From NCBI RefSeq assembly GCF_901447155.2, contig NZ_LR588414.1, forward strand, positions 329,363 through 393,362: a stretch of DNA of 64,000 bases, given 5' to 3'. A program made the position numbers and the translations under genes. The notes below the pieces were generated by a model. That model ran no database searches. It worked only from the letters and a program-made list of their open reading frames with translations, and was not told the DNA's origin. Of this stretch, positions 7,788 to 15,889 are shown piece after piece. This DNA is from Peptoniphilus catoniae (GTDB lineage: Bacteria; Bacillota; Clostridia; Tissierellales; Peptoniphilaceae). Position 1 is the stretch's first letter. Each line of letters opens with the position of its first letter.

Positions 7788-9803
7788 ATGAATGTAAAAA
7801 AGCCAATTATAAATATGAGTTTTAATGAAATGATGTATTTATTAACTCTTGAAGGTTATGGGGATAAGTATGTAAAGTTTTTTGAAAAAGCGGCAAGTGG
7901 ATCACCTGATTTAATTAAAACATGCGAAAGGTTAGCTTATATTTTAGAATTTGTTAAACAAGAGGGTAATTCCTTTGATTTATTAAAGGATATGGTTTAT
8001 AATAATGAATTTTTTCGGGTTACTACTTATTTAAACTATCACAATGAGTATCTTTCACAAATTGGATTAGGAGATATTGTAATTTACTTTTATATTAAAG
8101 GCTTTGAAGACCTTAAAAATAAATATAATCCAATTAGTAAAGATGAATTTAACAAGCAGTTGGGCACAGTTATTGAAGCATTAAGAACTTATCATTTTAT
8201 TGAGTTAAATGAATTATTAAGAAGAATAAAATATTTTGACAATAAATCATATGAAAAAGATTGGGTTCAATTAGATAATGATGATATTCTAACGAGGGCT
8301 GAAATCTATGATGTAAGTAGAATTTATTCTAAAGATGTTATAGAGGCACTAATACTGGTGCATTCTACTGAGAGATATATACAAGATAATACAGAGTTTA
8401 TTTTAGTAAAAAATTATTTTGCCACAGAAGAATATGAAAGGATCATTAATCTCATAGGAAGACGTGTAAATCCTATGATTGATCCATACTATTTAATCCA
8501 CGCTCATGCAATGCTGGGTCATGTAAAAGAAGTCGAGAAGCTGTTAGAAGATATGCCTGCATTTAACGAATATAATATTTCTTATACTCTATTAATGCTT
8601 GGAAATCATTTGGAGCTTGATAAAGTAGATAATTACGTAAAGGGACTAAAAGATGTAGAAAAAATATATCATAAATTTGAAGACAAGATTCATTGTTATA
8701 AAGACCAAGTATATCCAACTAGAGAAAAGAATGAATTCTATTTATTGATGTTTGAATATTTAACATCTTGGCTTTTAGAATTTGATGATATTTCTATAAT
8801 TAGTAATATATCTAACTCTTATGATGAAGAATTTTATAATTATCTTATGGATAAAAGAAATATATTTCAATTTGCACCGCCAGAAATAAAAAAGGAACTG
8901 GATGGCTTTTTTAATTCTCATATGGATAATAATGATAGAAAAAATTTATACATTAAAGCCTGTGAAGAGATGGAAGATTTTTTTATAGAGGATCAAATTA
9001 AATTTTTTAAATATTTTTGCAAGCTAAATATCAGCGAGGTAATTTATGAAAAAATCTATAACATAGTTTTTGAGAACTTTAAAAGCATGGATCCTTTAGT
9101 GCAAGAGGAGATGAAGACTCTTATTCTTATGGTTTACTTAGACGCAATAGGAAAGAATAAGGAGTTTGAAGAAAAATTCTACAATCTTTTTGATTTTCTA
9201 AATATTAAACATGAGGATATTGAAAAGGATAAGACTAGAAAAATAGTCAAGGATGGACTTAGCAATAATGGTAAAAAGGAATATGAGGCAGCTTGTATCC
9301 TATATGATATGGCGATTAAAAGTAATTATAAAAATAACGATGCCGGAATGATAGCTATGTCATACTATAGAATTTTAGAAAATGAATCAAATGAAAGGAT
9401 AGTTAAACCTTTATTAAATTCTTTAGGTGAGCAAGGCTTAGATGAGCTTCTTAATTTACCTCACGAAAAAAAATGGCATGTATTAACAACAAAGTTTAAG
9501 GATATTGTCTTAAACAATGATTCCGGCCTTATGTTTGGTAATTTAAGATATCTGTTTAGGATTTTAAAAGATGATTCAAAACTATCAAATGAATTAGAAA
9601 AGAATATAAAGCTGCTGCTAACACCCTATGGAATTAGTGAATATGAGAATAAAAGATTTGATGAATGGTATTCTCGAGAAAAGGTGGAAAAGTTTAGAAA
9701 TCCTCCGGCACATAATAAGTATGTTCACTTTCATATGGCAGAGGAAGCTAAACAATATGTGGAAACTGAATTAGCAAGAATGAAAAAAATGTTTTTGTAT
9801 TGA
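7788..9803 (+). CDS. Unidentified large alpha-helical protein with a C-terminal HEPN-like R-x4-H motif
   Basis: I do not recognise this 671-residue protein. It has no signal peptide or membrane segment, so it should be cytoplasmic. Composition (many L, E, K, I, Y, N) and helix-like periodicity suggest a long helical-repeat (TPR-like) solenoid over most of its length. The last 40 residues contain R-N-P-P-A-H (Arg637, His642) followed by a helix. That fits the R-x4-6-H signature of HEPN domains, many of which are RNases in toxin-antitoxin or phage-defence proteins. A partner antitoxin or nucleotidyltransferase is not visible. It is a single gene behind GGGAGAGGG, sandwiched between two SLH surface-protein genes, and is clearly more AT-rich than the upstream SLH gene. 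The motif is short, so the HEPN assignment is tentative; a plain scaffold protein is possible. Confidence 0.7.
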   Translation: MNVKKPIINMSFNEMMYLLTLEGYGDKYVKFFEKAASGSPDLIKTCERLAYILEFVKQEGNSFDLLKDMVYNNEFFRVTTYLNYHNEYLSQIGLGDIVIYFYIKGFEDLKNKYNPISKDEFNKQLGTVIEALRTYHFIELNELLRRIKYFDNKSYEKDWVQLDNDDILTRAEIYDVSRIYSKDVIEALILVHSTERYIQDNTEFILVKNYFATEEYERIINLIGRRVNPMIDPYYLIHAHAMLGHVKEVEKLLEDMPAFNEYNISYTLLMLGNHLELDKVDNYVKGLKDVEKIYHKFEDKIHCYKDQVYPTREKNEFYLLMFEYLTSWLLEFDDISIISNISNSYDEEFYNYLMDKRNIFQFAPPEIKKELDGFFNSHMDNNDRKNLYIKACEEMEDFFIEDQIKFFKYFCKLNISEVIYEKIYNIVFENFKSMDPLVQEEMKTLILMVYLDAIGKNKEFEEKFYNLFDFLNIKHEDIEKDKTRKIVKDGLSNNGKKEYEAACILYDMAIKSNYKNNDAGMIAMSYYRILENESNERIVKPLLNSLGEQGLDELLNLPHEKKWHVLTTKFKDIVLNNDSGLMFGNLRYLFRILKDDSKLSNELEKNIKLLLTPYGISEYENKRFDEWYSREKVEKFRNPPAHNKYVHFHMAEEAKQYVETELARMKKMFLY

Positions 9804-9903
9804 TAAATCCATTATGACAAATTAGTCTAATACAAAAATAATTATTACTGCGTATGATTTAATAATATCCAAGGGTATTTTTATATTTAAAAAATAGGAG
9901 GAA

Positions 9904-12528
9904 TTGAAAATAAAAAGGAAGTTGTGTTTACTTCTTGTTTTGCTAATGTTTATCAACTTAATGCCTTTTAGTGTAGAGGCGACAGGCGAAGATAAAGATG
10001 ATTTTATTATGGTACCTTTAAGAGAAAGTGGAGAGAGCCAGGTTAATTATCCCTTAACTATTAAAATTTACGATGGACTGGATGAAGATAACAATCCTAA
10101 ATATAAGGTTAAAACCTTTGATAGTGAAGATGAAGTTTTAGGATACAATTTAAATGGATCAAGGTCTAACTGGGCCTACAAGACCTATAGGACGGTATTT
10201 TTCGGTTGGACTACAGCAGGTCCTGACTTAGGAGGAAATATAATTATTCCCGGGACAATAGATTTTTATAGGGATAATGAACCCATATCCTCTGTTAAAA
10301 ATCTAAGTGAAAACACTATTCTATATCCTATTGACCTTGGAGAAGCCGGAATTTTGGCTCTAGCCGGTTTACTTAAAACTAATGCAGGTAGCTTTAATAT
10401 AAGCAGATATGATAACCCTGAGGATGTTTTGCCTGATTCGACAATAAAACACAAAAATAATGCAACTACATGGGAAAATACGCCCAATATCGAAAGAAGG
10501 GTTACAGCTTACTATGAAGAGGGTAGGGAAAAATATGCAGTAACTTCAAGTGCGGACTTTACTTATTCAGACCTTAGAGTGCCGGCAGCCGCTATAGAAA
10601 ATCCATTGGGAACAGTTAAATCTGCTAAGGGAATAACTGATTTTTCAGGAGGAGATTCAAATTCACCAAAATCCTATTCTTACGAAGATCTATTAGTGGA
10701 CTTAGATGAAAATGTAGATGTTAATACTGTTCAAAATAATTGGACCTTTTCAAGCTCCACCTTTATGGTAGCTGCAATTTTAGATGAAAATTATAATGTT
10801 TTACCTGCAAGTATTACTCAGCCTAATCATACAAATTTAATAAGTACTTTTTCTTTTAATCTTCCTGAAAATGCTAAGAAATTTATAATAAGAACAGTAC
10901 CTAGAAATGACATTGGCAATGGAAAATATGATAACGAAGGGTTACCTTCAAATAATATTTTAACTGCTAAAGGATCAGATTTGCAGAGTCCTATGATTTT
11001 AAAGACAAATAATTCTCAAAATATAACAGTATCAAAAGAACTTGCTTTAAAACTTGCTAAAGACTCAAATTCGGATTTAAAAGAATTGAATTTTTTCGGT
11101 AAAATCGCAGGTAATCTTGCCTTTAATAAATCTCAATATCCACATCCGTTTAATTTATTTGTTCCGAACAATTCTGAAATTAAATTAACTGAAGCATCAA
11201 ACCATCTTTATATAGATTTTGCAATTCCTCTTGCAAGATTTGATAAAAATACCAAGGATCTTGGAGATTTTGAAGAGCAAAATTTAGGCTACAGTATCTT
11301 TGCCCTAAATGGGTCTTTTAAAAATGATGAGTTTAATTTAGACTCGGAACCTAATCTTGATTCTGAAAATCCTGGAGATGCTTTTTATAAGGGATTCGAT
11401 CTAGGTAAAAAGTATAATATCAACGGAAAAGAATTAGTTTTTAAGGGCTGGAACACAAAAGCTGACGGTAGTGGAGAATTTGTAACAGAGGACAGTCAAG
11501 TAACAGCTTCAATGTTAAACCAAAATGGCAACAGTGAAGTCAAAGAAGACATGACCTTATATGCTATATGGGAAAACTCATCTATAAAACTTGAATTTAA
11601 TGAAAACCATCCAAAGGGTCAAATTAAAAAATATGATTTAAAAGAAGGGGAAGAAGTAGAAAAATATTTTTATAATCCTTCAAGAGAAGGTTATGAATTT
11701 ATAGGTTGGAATTTAAAATCAGATGGAAGTGGCGATTATTTAATTGGCAATGAAAAAATTTATAATAATACTACTGTCTACGCTATATGGAAAGAAGTTA
11801 CTTTTGCAGGTTTAACAAATCACCATACACATGGCGAAAACTATTACAGTATTCCTAAGGAGTATGAAATTCACAAGGCCTATATAGAAGGCTATCCTGA
11901 TTTAACTGTAAAAGCTGAAGGTAATATTACAAGGGCGGAGGCTGCTGCAATGGTTTTAAGATTAGAAAATTCGGACTTTGTAAAGGATTATGGAGTAAAG
12001 TTTGATGATGTTGAAGGCAATGCTTGGTATCTTCCTTATGTAAACGAAGCGGTAAAATCTGATATGCTTGTAGCTAATGAAAATAAGCTAAGACCAGATT
12101 CACCAATTACGAGAGCGGAATTTGCCAGAATGCTTGCTCCGGTTGATCCAAAAAATGAGGCCATTGCAAAGTTTTCAGATATTAAAGACCATATATACGA
12201 AAAAGCGATAAATCAAGCTTATGGCAATATGAGGATAGAAGGTTATAAAGATGGAAGCTTTAGACCTGATTCACCAATTACAAGAGCAGAAATAGTAACT
12301 ATTTTAAATAGAAAATATAACAGACTTGTAGATGAGAGGGGACTAGTTGAAAGCTATAAGTATCAAGTAGTGAACTTTGTAGACTTGGATAAAAATGATT
12401 GGTTCTATTATGAAATACTTGAAGCTTCTAACAGCCATGAATATTTTAGAAGAGGCGATAAGGATTACTTTGGTAGAAATTTTGAAGAATGGACAAAAAT
12501 TATTGAATCCAAGATAAATAAAAGATAA
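9904..12528 (+). CDS. SLH-anchored surface protein with InlB-type (Listeria-Bacteroides) repeats
   Basis: 874 residues. The signal peptide is residues 1-27 (KIKRKL start, LLLVLLMFINLMPF core, cleavage near VEA). The middle (about 30-500) is unrecognised. Two InlB B-repeat/Flg_new-type units follow, recognisable by F-K-G-W-N-T-K-A-D-G-S-G / LYAIW (about 510-560) and F-I-G-W-N-L-K-S-D-G-S-G / VYAIW (about 590-640). Three SLH motifs span about 650-815, with a tail F-V-D-L-D-K-x-x-W-F-Y-Y-E-I and HEYF nearly the same as in the 2018-residue protein, so the anchors are paralogous. The start is TTG at 9904. AGGAGG ends only 2 bases before it, whereas an ATA at 9910 lies 8 bases away, so the true start is uncertain. 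The likely role is wall-bound adhesion or S-layer; the ligand is unknown. Confidence 0.88.
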   Translation: MKIKRKLCLLLVLLMFINLMPFSVEATGEDKDDFIMVPLRESGESQVNYPLTIKIYDGLDEDNNPKYKVKTFDSEDEVLGYNLNGSRSNWAYKTYRTVFFGWTTAGPDLGGNIIIPGTIDFYRDNEPISSVKNLSENTILYPIDLGEAGILALAGLLKTNAGSFNISRYDNPEDVLPDSTIKHKNNATTWENTPNIERRVTAYYEEGREKYAVTSSADFTYSDLRVPAAAIENPLGTVKSAKGITDFSGGDSNSPKSYSYEDLLVDLDENVDVNTVQNNWTFSSSTFMVAAILDENYNVLPASITQPNHTNLISTFSFNLPENAKKFIIRTVPRNDIGNGKYDNEGLPSNNILTAKGSDLQSPMILKTNNSQNITVSKELALKLAKDSNSDLKELNFFGKIAGNLAFNKSQYPHPFNLFVPNNSEIKLTEASNHLYIDFAIPLARFDKNTKDLGDFEEQNLGYSIFALNGSFKNDEFNLDSEPNLDSENPGDAFYKGFDLGKKYNINGKELVFKGWNTKADGSGEFVTEDSQVTASMLNQNGNSEVKEDMTLYAIWENSSIKLEFNENHPKGQIKKYDLKEGEEVEKYFYNPSREGYEFIGWNLKSDGSGDYLIGNEKIYNNTTVYAIWKEVTFAGLTNHHTHGENYYSIPKEYEIHKAYIEGYPDLTVKAEGNITRAEAAAMVLRLENSDFVKDYGVKFDDVEGNAWYLPYVNEAVKSDMLVANENKLRPDSPITRAEFARMLAPVDPKNEAIAKFSDIKDHIYEKAINQAYGNMRIEGYKDGSFRPDSPITRAEIVTILNRKYNRLVDERGLVESYKYQVVNFVDLDKNDWFYYEILEASNSHEYFRRGDKDYFGRNFEEWTKIIESKINKR

Positions 12529-12540
12529 AAATAAAGATGT

Positions 12541-12584
12541 ATTATAAAAACTCCTGGTTATTTGCTGCCGGGAGTTTTTATAAT
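12541..12584 (+). terminator. Intrinsic terminator, near-perfect palindrome
   Basis: ATTATAAAAACTCC pairs with GGAGTTTTTATAAT around a small GC core and an AT loop. The T-run follows the 3' arm; the mirror A-run makes bidirectional action possible. It ends the second SLH gene. Confidence 0.88.
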
Positions 12585-12604
12585 ACAGAGGAGATAAAAG
12601 TTAA

Positions 12605-12633
12605 TTAATAAGAGAATTTATAAATGTTATAAT
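12605..12633 (+). promoter_or_regulatory. Candidate promoter of the LOG-family gene
   Basis: TTAATA (12605-12610), a 17-base spacer and TATAAT (12628-12633) preceded by TGT (extended -10). It lies about 70 bases before the ATG at 12702. Confidence 0.5.
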
Positions 12634-12701
12634 TATACGAGAATATTATAGGTTTAATTAAAGTATCTTATCTTTTAAATCATTGGGAAGGAAGTAAGTA
12701 T

Positions 12702-13250
12702 ATGAACATTACAGTTTATTTAGGTTCAAGAGAAGGCAACGATCCGAATTTTGTCAAGGGTGTTGAGGAGCTTGGCAGCTGGATAGGTTTAAATGGACAT
12801 ACTTTAGTCTATGGAGGATCTAAAACAGGCTTAATGGGAAAGCTTGCCCAAAGTGTTTTAAGGTCAAATGGAAAAGTAATTGGAGTTGAAACACAAAATT
12901 TTGTGAATAAGGATTTTCAGTATCATGGTCTTACAAAGCTTATTGTAACAAAAGATATAAAGGAAAGAAGATCTAAAATGATAGAATCAGGACAAGCTTT
13001 TATTGCCTTTCCCGGGGGTACGGGAACTTTGGAAGAAATTAGTGAAGTAATGTCTAAGGTTTCCTTAAAAGAGCTAAGAGCTCCATGTATTATTTATAAT
13101 TTAGATGGATATTATAATAGTCTTAAAGCCTTGCTTGACCATATGGTTGATAAGGGTCTGTCATCAAAGGATAATCAGGAGGGTATTTACTTTGTATCAA
13201 GTCTTTATGAAATAGAAAAAATATTAAAAAATTTAAAGAACTATGATTAA
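12702..13250 (+). CDS. LOG-family nucleoside 5'-monophosphate phosphoribohydrolase (TIGR00730)
   Basis: 182 residues, the usual length for the LOG family, formerly misannotated as lysine decarboxylase. The Rossmann-fold signatures are Y-G-G-S-K-T-G-L-M-G (about 36-45) and P-G-G-T-G-T-L-E-E-I (about 104-113), the second holding the catalytic and AMP-binding residues. Family members cleave the N-glycosidic bond of AMP or cytokinin-type nucleotides, giving the base plus ribose 5-phosphate; in bacteria the role is probably nucleotide housekeeping. ATG follows GGAAGGAAG. It is monocistronic, with its own promoter and terminator. The exact substrate is unproven. Confidence 0.88.
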   Translation: MNITVYLGSREGNDPNFVKGVEELGSWIGLNGHTLVYGGSKTGLMGKLAQSVLRSNGKVIGVETQNFVNKDFQYHGLTKLIVTKDIKERRSKMIESGQAFIAFPGGTGTLEEISEVMSKVSLKELRAPCIIYNLDGYYNSLKALLDHMVDKGLSSKDNQEGIYFVSSLYEIEKILKNLKNYD

Positions 13251-13276
13251 GAAAATTAAATAAATTTTAAAACATG

Positions 13277-13306
13277 AAAAAAGAGAGTTTATACTCTCTT
13301 TTTATA
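13277..13306 (+). terminator. Intrinsic terminator after the LOG gene
   Basis: AAAAAGAGAGT / ACTCTCTTTTT stem with a 4-base loop, 26 bases after the stop. The symmetric A/T arms could serve both strands. Confidence 0.85.
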
Positions 13307-13506
13307 AAACATAAAATTATAAGCAGGCTAAAGTTTTTATAAAATTTTATTTTAAAATTATATTGCTTTAACAGAAAGACAATTCTTTTATAAAACTATA
13401 ATAAAATGTTAAAGTAATGAATATATGGTGTATAATCTATATTGTAATTGTAAAGTAATTATTTACAAAAAGGAATTATATTCTAAAAAGATAAAGGAGT
13501 ACTTAT

Positions 13507-14226
13507 ATGGGTGTAGAGGAATTTTTAAACAGCAAGTTGTTATACATACTTGTATTTATAGGCTTAGGTATTATATTTGCCATGTGTATATTTTTCTTTA
13601 TGAGGGCAAGATCAAGAGCAAAGGAAATGGGAATTGGGAATGAGGAAATAAAGTCTGTTATAAGAAGCTCAATTATATTTTCAATTGTTCCATCTATTTC
13701 TATTATTATAGGACTTATAACCTTAGTTCCTATTTTAGGAGTTCCTTGGCCCTTTTTCAGATTGTCCGTTGTAGGATCTCTTCCCTACGAGCTTATGGCT
13801 GCAGACTTAGCTGTAAAGGGAGCTAATTATGCTTCTCTTTCAGATTTTTTGGAAAATGGAAGCCCGGAGGCTGCCGGTGCAATTTTATTTGTTATGAGTA
13901 TAGCAATAATGGGTGGAATGGTTTTTAATATCGTTGCCTTGAAAAAAATGCATACAGGAGTTGTGAAGGCTGGAAGTAAAGATACTCCTGCAGTAGATCT
14001 TGCCTTGTCTGTTCTTGTAATAGGCATGATGAGCGTTTTCGTACCGGCTCAGTTTGTCCAATCTGATATTCATAAATTAACATTACTGGTAAGTGCTATA
14101 GTGACTCTTGTTTTATCGAAAATCGCCCTTAAATATAAAATCGGGTGGTTAAACGATTTCGTAATGAGTTTTGCTCTTGTTATAGGAATGATAAGCGCAG
14201 TAGTATTTACTAATATTTTAAAATAG
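13507..14226 (+). CDS. DUF5058 family membrane protein, putative transporter subunit
   Basis: 239 residues with about six hydrophobic spans (roughly 10-31, 55-77, 124-146, 162-183, 190-208, 218-238), so it is an integral membrane protein. A conserved segment V-P-W-P-F-F-R-L-S-V-V-G-S follows the second span. The sequence resembles DUF5058 proteins, which in clostridia sit next to a second membrane protein and an M20 amidohydrolase, as here. ATG is 7 bases after AAAGGAG. It is the first gene of a four-gene run (next start 10 bases downstream). A role as one half of an importer for the amidohydrolase substrate is inferred from context. A weak promoter with TATAAT at 13431-13436 is possible. Confidence 0.75.
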   Translation: MGVEEFLNSKLLYILVFIGLGIIFAMCIFFFMRARSRAKEMGIGNEEIKSVIRSSIIFSIVPSISIIIGLITLVPILGVPWPFFRLSVVGSLPYELMAADLAVKGANYASLSDFLENGSPEAAGAILFVMSIAIMGGMVFNIVALKKMHTGVVKAGSKDTPAVDLALSVLVIGMMSVFVPAQFVQSDIHKLTLLVSAIVTLVLSKIALKYKIGWLNDFVMSFALVIGMISAVVFTNILK

Positions 14227-14236
14227 GAGGTTAACT

Positions 14237-14947
14237 ATGAAATTAAGTACTTATATGGAAAACACCTACAAATACGGAATAATAGCCACTCTAATAGCCA
14301 TGGCCATAATGTTGGGGATTCCATTGGCAGTTTGTTTGTACTTCGGTTCAATGCCAAGCTTTTCTTTAGTATCATCTGTTGCAGGAACCTTACTAGCTCT
14401 TTATGTTCCTACAGTTATTGCTGAGCAACTAAGTATGATACCTGTTGCGGGAACGACCTGTTATCTTAACTCTATACTTGGTAACGTTATGAATATTAAG
14501 TTCCCTTGTTATTTAAGTGCCTTAGATACTGCACAAGCTACTCCGGGAACTGAAAAAGCTGATGTAATAGGTATGATAGCAGTTACAGTTTCAGGTATGG
14601 TTACTATGATTATACTTGCTATTGGTGTTTTACTTTTAAAACCTCTTGGACCTGTATTGGAAAACGAAGCTGTTATTACAGGTACTAAATATATTTTGCC
14701 CGCCTTATATGGAAGTATGGGTATAACTGCATTTATGGGAACTAAAGCAGGCTCTTATACTGTAAAGAGAAAGCCTCTTGTAGCAATAATTGATTTAATT
14801 TTGGTTTTCGGATTTATATTTTTTGTAATGAGTCTTGAAAAAAAAGAAGGCTATGCAATGCTTGTAATGCTTGTTGTTTCAGTCTTAGTAGCTCTTGGAC
14901 TTTATAAGGCCGGAATAATTAAAATGGAAAAGACAAAAAAGGAATAA
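14237..14947 (+). CDS. Membrane protein paired with the DUF5058 protein, putative transporter subunit
   Basis: 236 residues, about six membrane spans, hydrophobic almost throughout and ending in a lysine-rich cytoplasmic tail (KMEKTKKE). A polar conserved patch lies between spans (P-V-A-G-T-T-C-Y-L-N-S-I-L-G-N-V and A-L-D-T-A-Q-A-T-P-G-T-E-K-A-D). Such patches in otherwise hydrophobic proteins often line a substrate path. Start ATG behind AGGAGGTTAACT, 10 bases after the DUF5058 stop, so the two are co-translated neighbours and probably one complex. I know no characterised member. The transport role is inferred from topology and operon partners only. Confidence 0.65.
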   Translation: MKLSTYMENTYKYGIIATLIAMAIMLGIPLAVCLYFGSMPSFSLVSSVAGTLLALYVPTVIAEQLSMIPVAGTTCYLNSILGNVMNIKFPCYLSALDTAQATPGTEKADVIGMIAVTVSGMVTMIILAIGVLLLKPLGPVLENEAVITGTKYILPALYGSMGITAFMGTKAGSYTVKRKPLVAIIDLILVFGFIFFVMSLEKKEGYAMLVMLVVSVLVALGLYKAGIIKMEKTKKE

Positions 14948-14951
14948 GATT

Positions 14952-15875
14952 ATGGATATAAATAAAATTTTAAAGGAAGCTTACGAATATGCTAAACCCT
15001 ACACAAAAGAGGGAAAGTTGGTGGACTATTTACCTGAGCTCGCTAAGGCGGATATAAACAATTTAGGTGCAGTAGTTATAGATGGAGATGCTAATCTTTA
15101 TAAAATAGGTGCTTACAATGAAAAGTTCAGCATAATGAGTATTGTAAAGGTGGTTCTTTATTTAATAGTTCTGGAAAATTATAAGGCTGATGAAATAAAA
15201 AATTATCTTTTAATGAAAAATACCTATAATCCTTATAACTCTCTTTTAGATTTGGAAAACGGAGAGGGGAAGAAGCCTGTTAACCCCTTTGTAAATGCAG
15301 GGGCAATTGTAACAAGTTATTTAATAAATAAAAAATTTGCAGATAAATCCATAGACGTTATTCTCGAAAAAACAAGACAGATAATGAATGATGATAGTAT
15401 AGATTATTCTCGTGAGATAGTTGATACATCTATGGATAAAGCTGATACTAATTTTGCTCTTGCATACACTTTAAAAAAGAATAAGATTATATCACAAGAT
15501 ACAGATGTATATAATTTGTTAAAGCTTTATTGTATGGCCTGTGCAATTATAATTGATGCGGAAGATCTTGCGGTTTTTTCTTCAGTTTTAGCAAGAGATG
15601 GAAAAAATTTAAAGGGCGATCAGGTTATAGAAAGAGACCATGCAAGAATTCTAAGAACCCTAATGGCAACCTGCGGGACATATGATTATTCTATGGAGTT
15701 TGCCTTGGAAATAGGTCTTGCTGCAAAAAGTGGCGTGGGAGGAGGAATCCTTGCTGCTAATAGACAAATAGGTATAGGAATTTATAGCCCGGGACTTGAT
15801 ATCCGCGGCAATTCTTTGGCATCTATTGAGTTTTTAAAGTACTTTTCAAAAAAATTGGATTTAAGTATTTATTAA
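14952..15875 (+). CDS. glsA: Glutaminase (serine-dependent, beta-lactamase fold)
   Basis: Converts L-glutamine to L-glutamate and ammonia in the cytoplasm. 307 residues, typical for bacterial glutaminase A. The catalytic S-x-x-K motif is in F-S-I-M-S-I-V-K (Ser63, Lys66). The conserved V-N-A-G-A-I and K-S-G-V-G-G-G-I-L-A motifs follow. ATG 4 bases after the preceding stop, with AAGGAATAAG as ribosome-binding site. It lies between a putative importer pair and an AbgB-like amidohydrolase, suggesting that glutamine freed from a conjugate is deamidated to feed glutamate fermentation. The Ile-Met between Ser60 and Ser63 differs from the common S-I-Q-S form, a minor variation. Confidence 0.9.
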   Translation: MDINKILKEAYEYAKPYTKEGKLVDYLPELAKADINNLGAVVIDGDANLYKIGAYNEKFSIMSIVKVVLYLIVLENYKADEIKNYLLMKNTYNPYNSLLDLENGEGKKPVNPFVNAGAIVTSYLINKKFADKSIDVILEKTRQIMNDDSIDYSREIVDTSMDKADTNFALAYTLKKNKIISQDTDVYNLLKLYCMACAIIIDAEDLAVFSSVLARDGKNLKGDQVIERDHARILRTLMATCGTYDYSMEFALEIGLAAKSGVGGGILAANRQIGIGIYSPGLDIRGNSLASIEFLKYFSKKLDLSIY

Positions 15876-15889
15876 TAAGGAGGCATTAA

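Noticed and set aside
7788-9803. Toxin-antitoxin pair with the HEPN-like gene
   Set aside because: No second gene of antitoxin or nucleotidyltransferase type is found on either side, so a TA system is not claimed.
13425-13643. 72-codon frame overlapping the start of the DUF5058 gene
   Set aside because: Cys/Tyr-rich translation, no ribosome-binding site, and it overlaps a clearly real membrane-protein gene in another frame.
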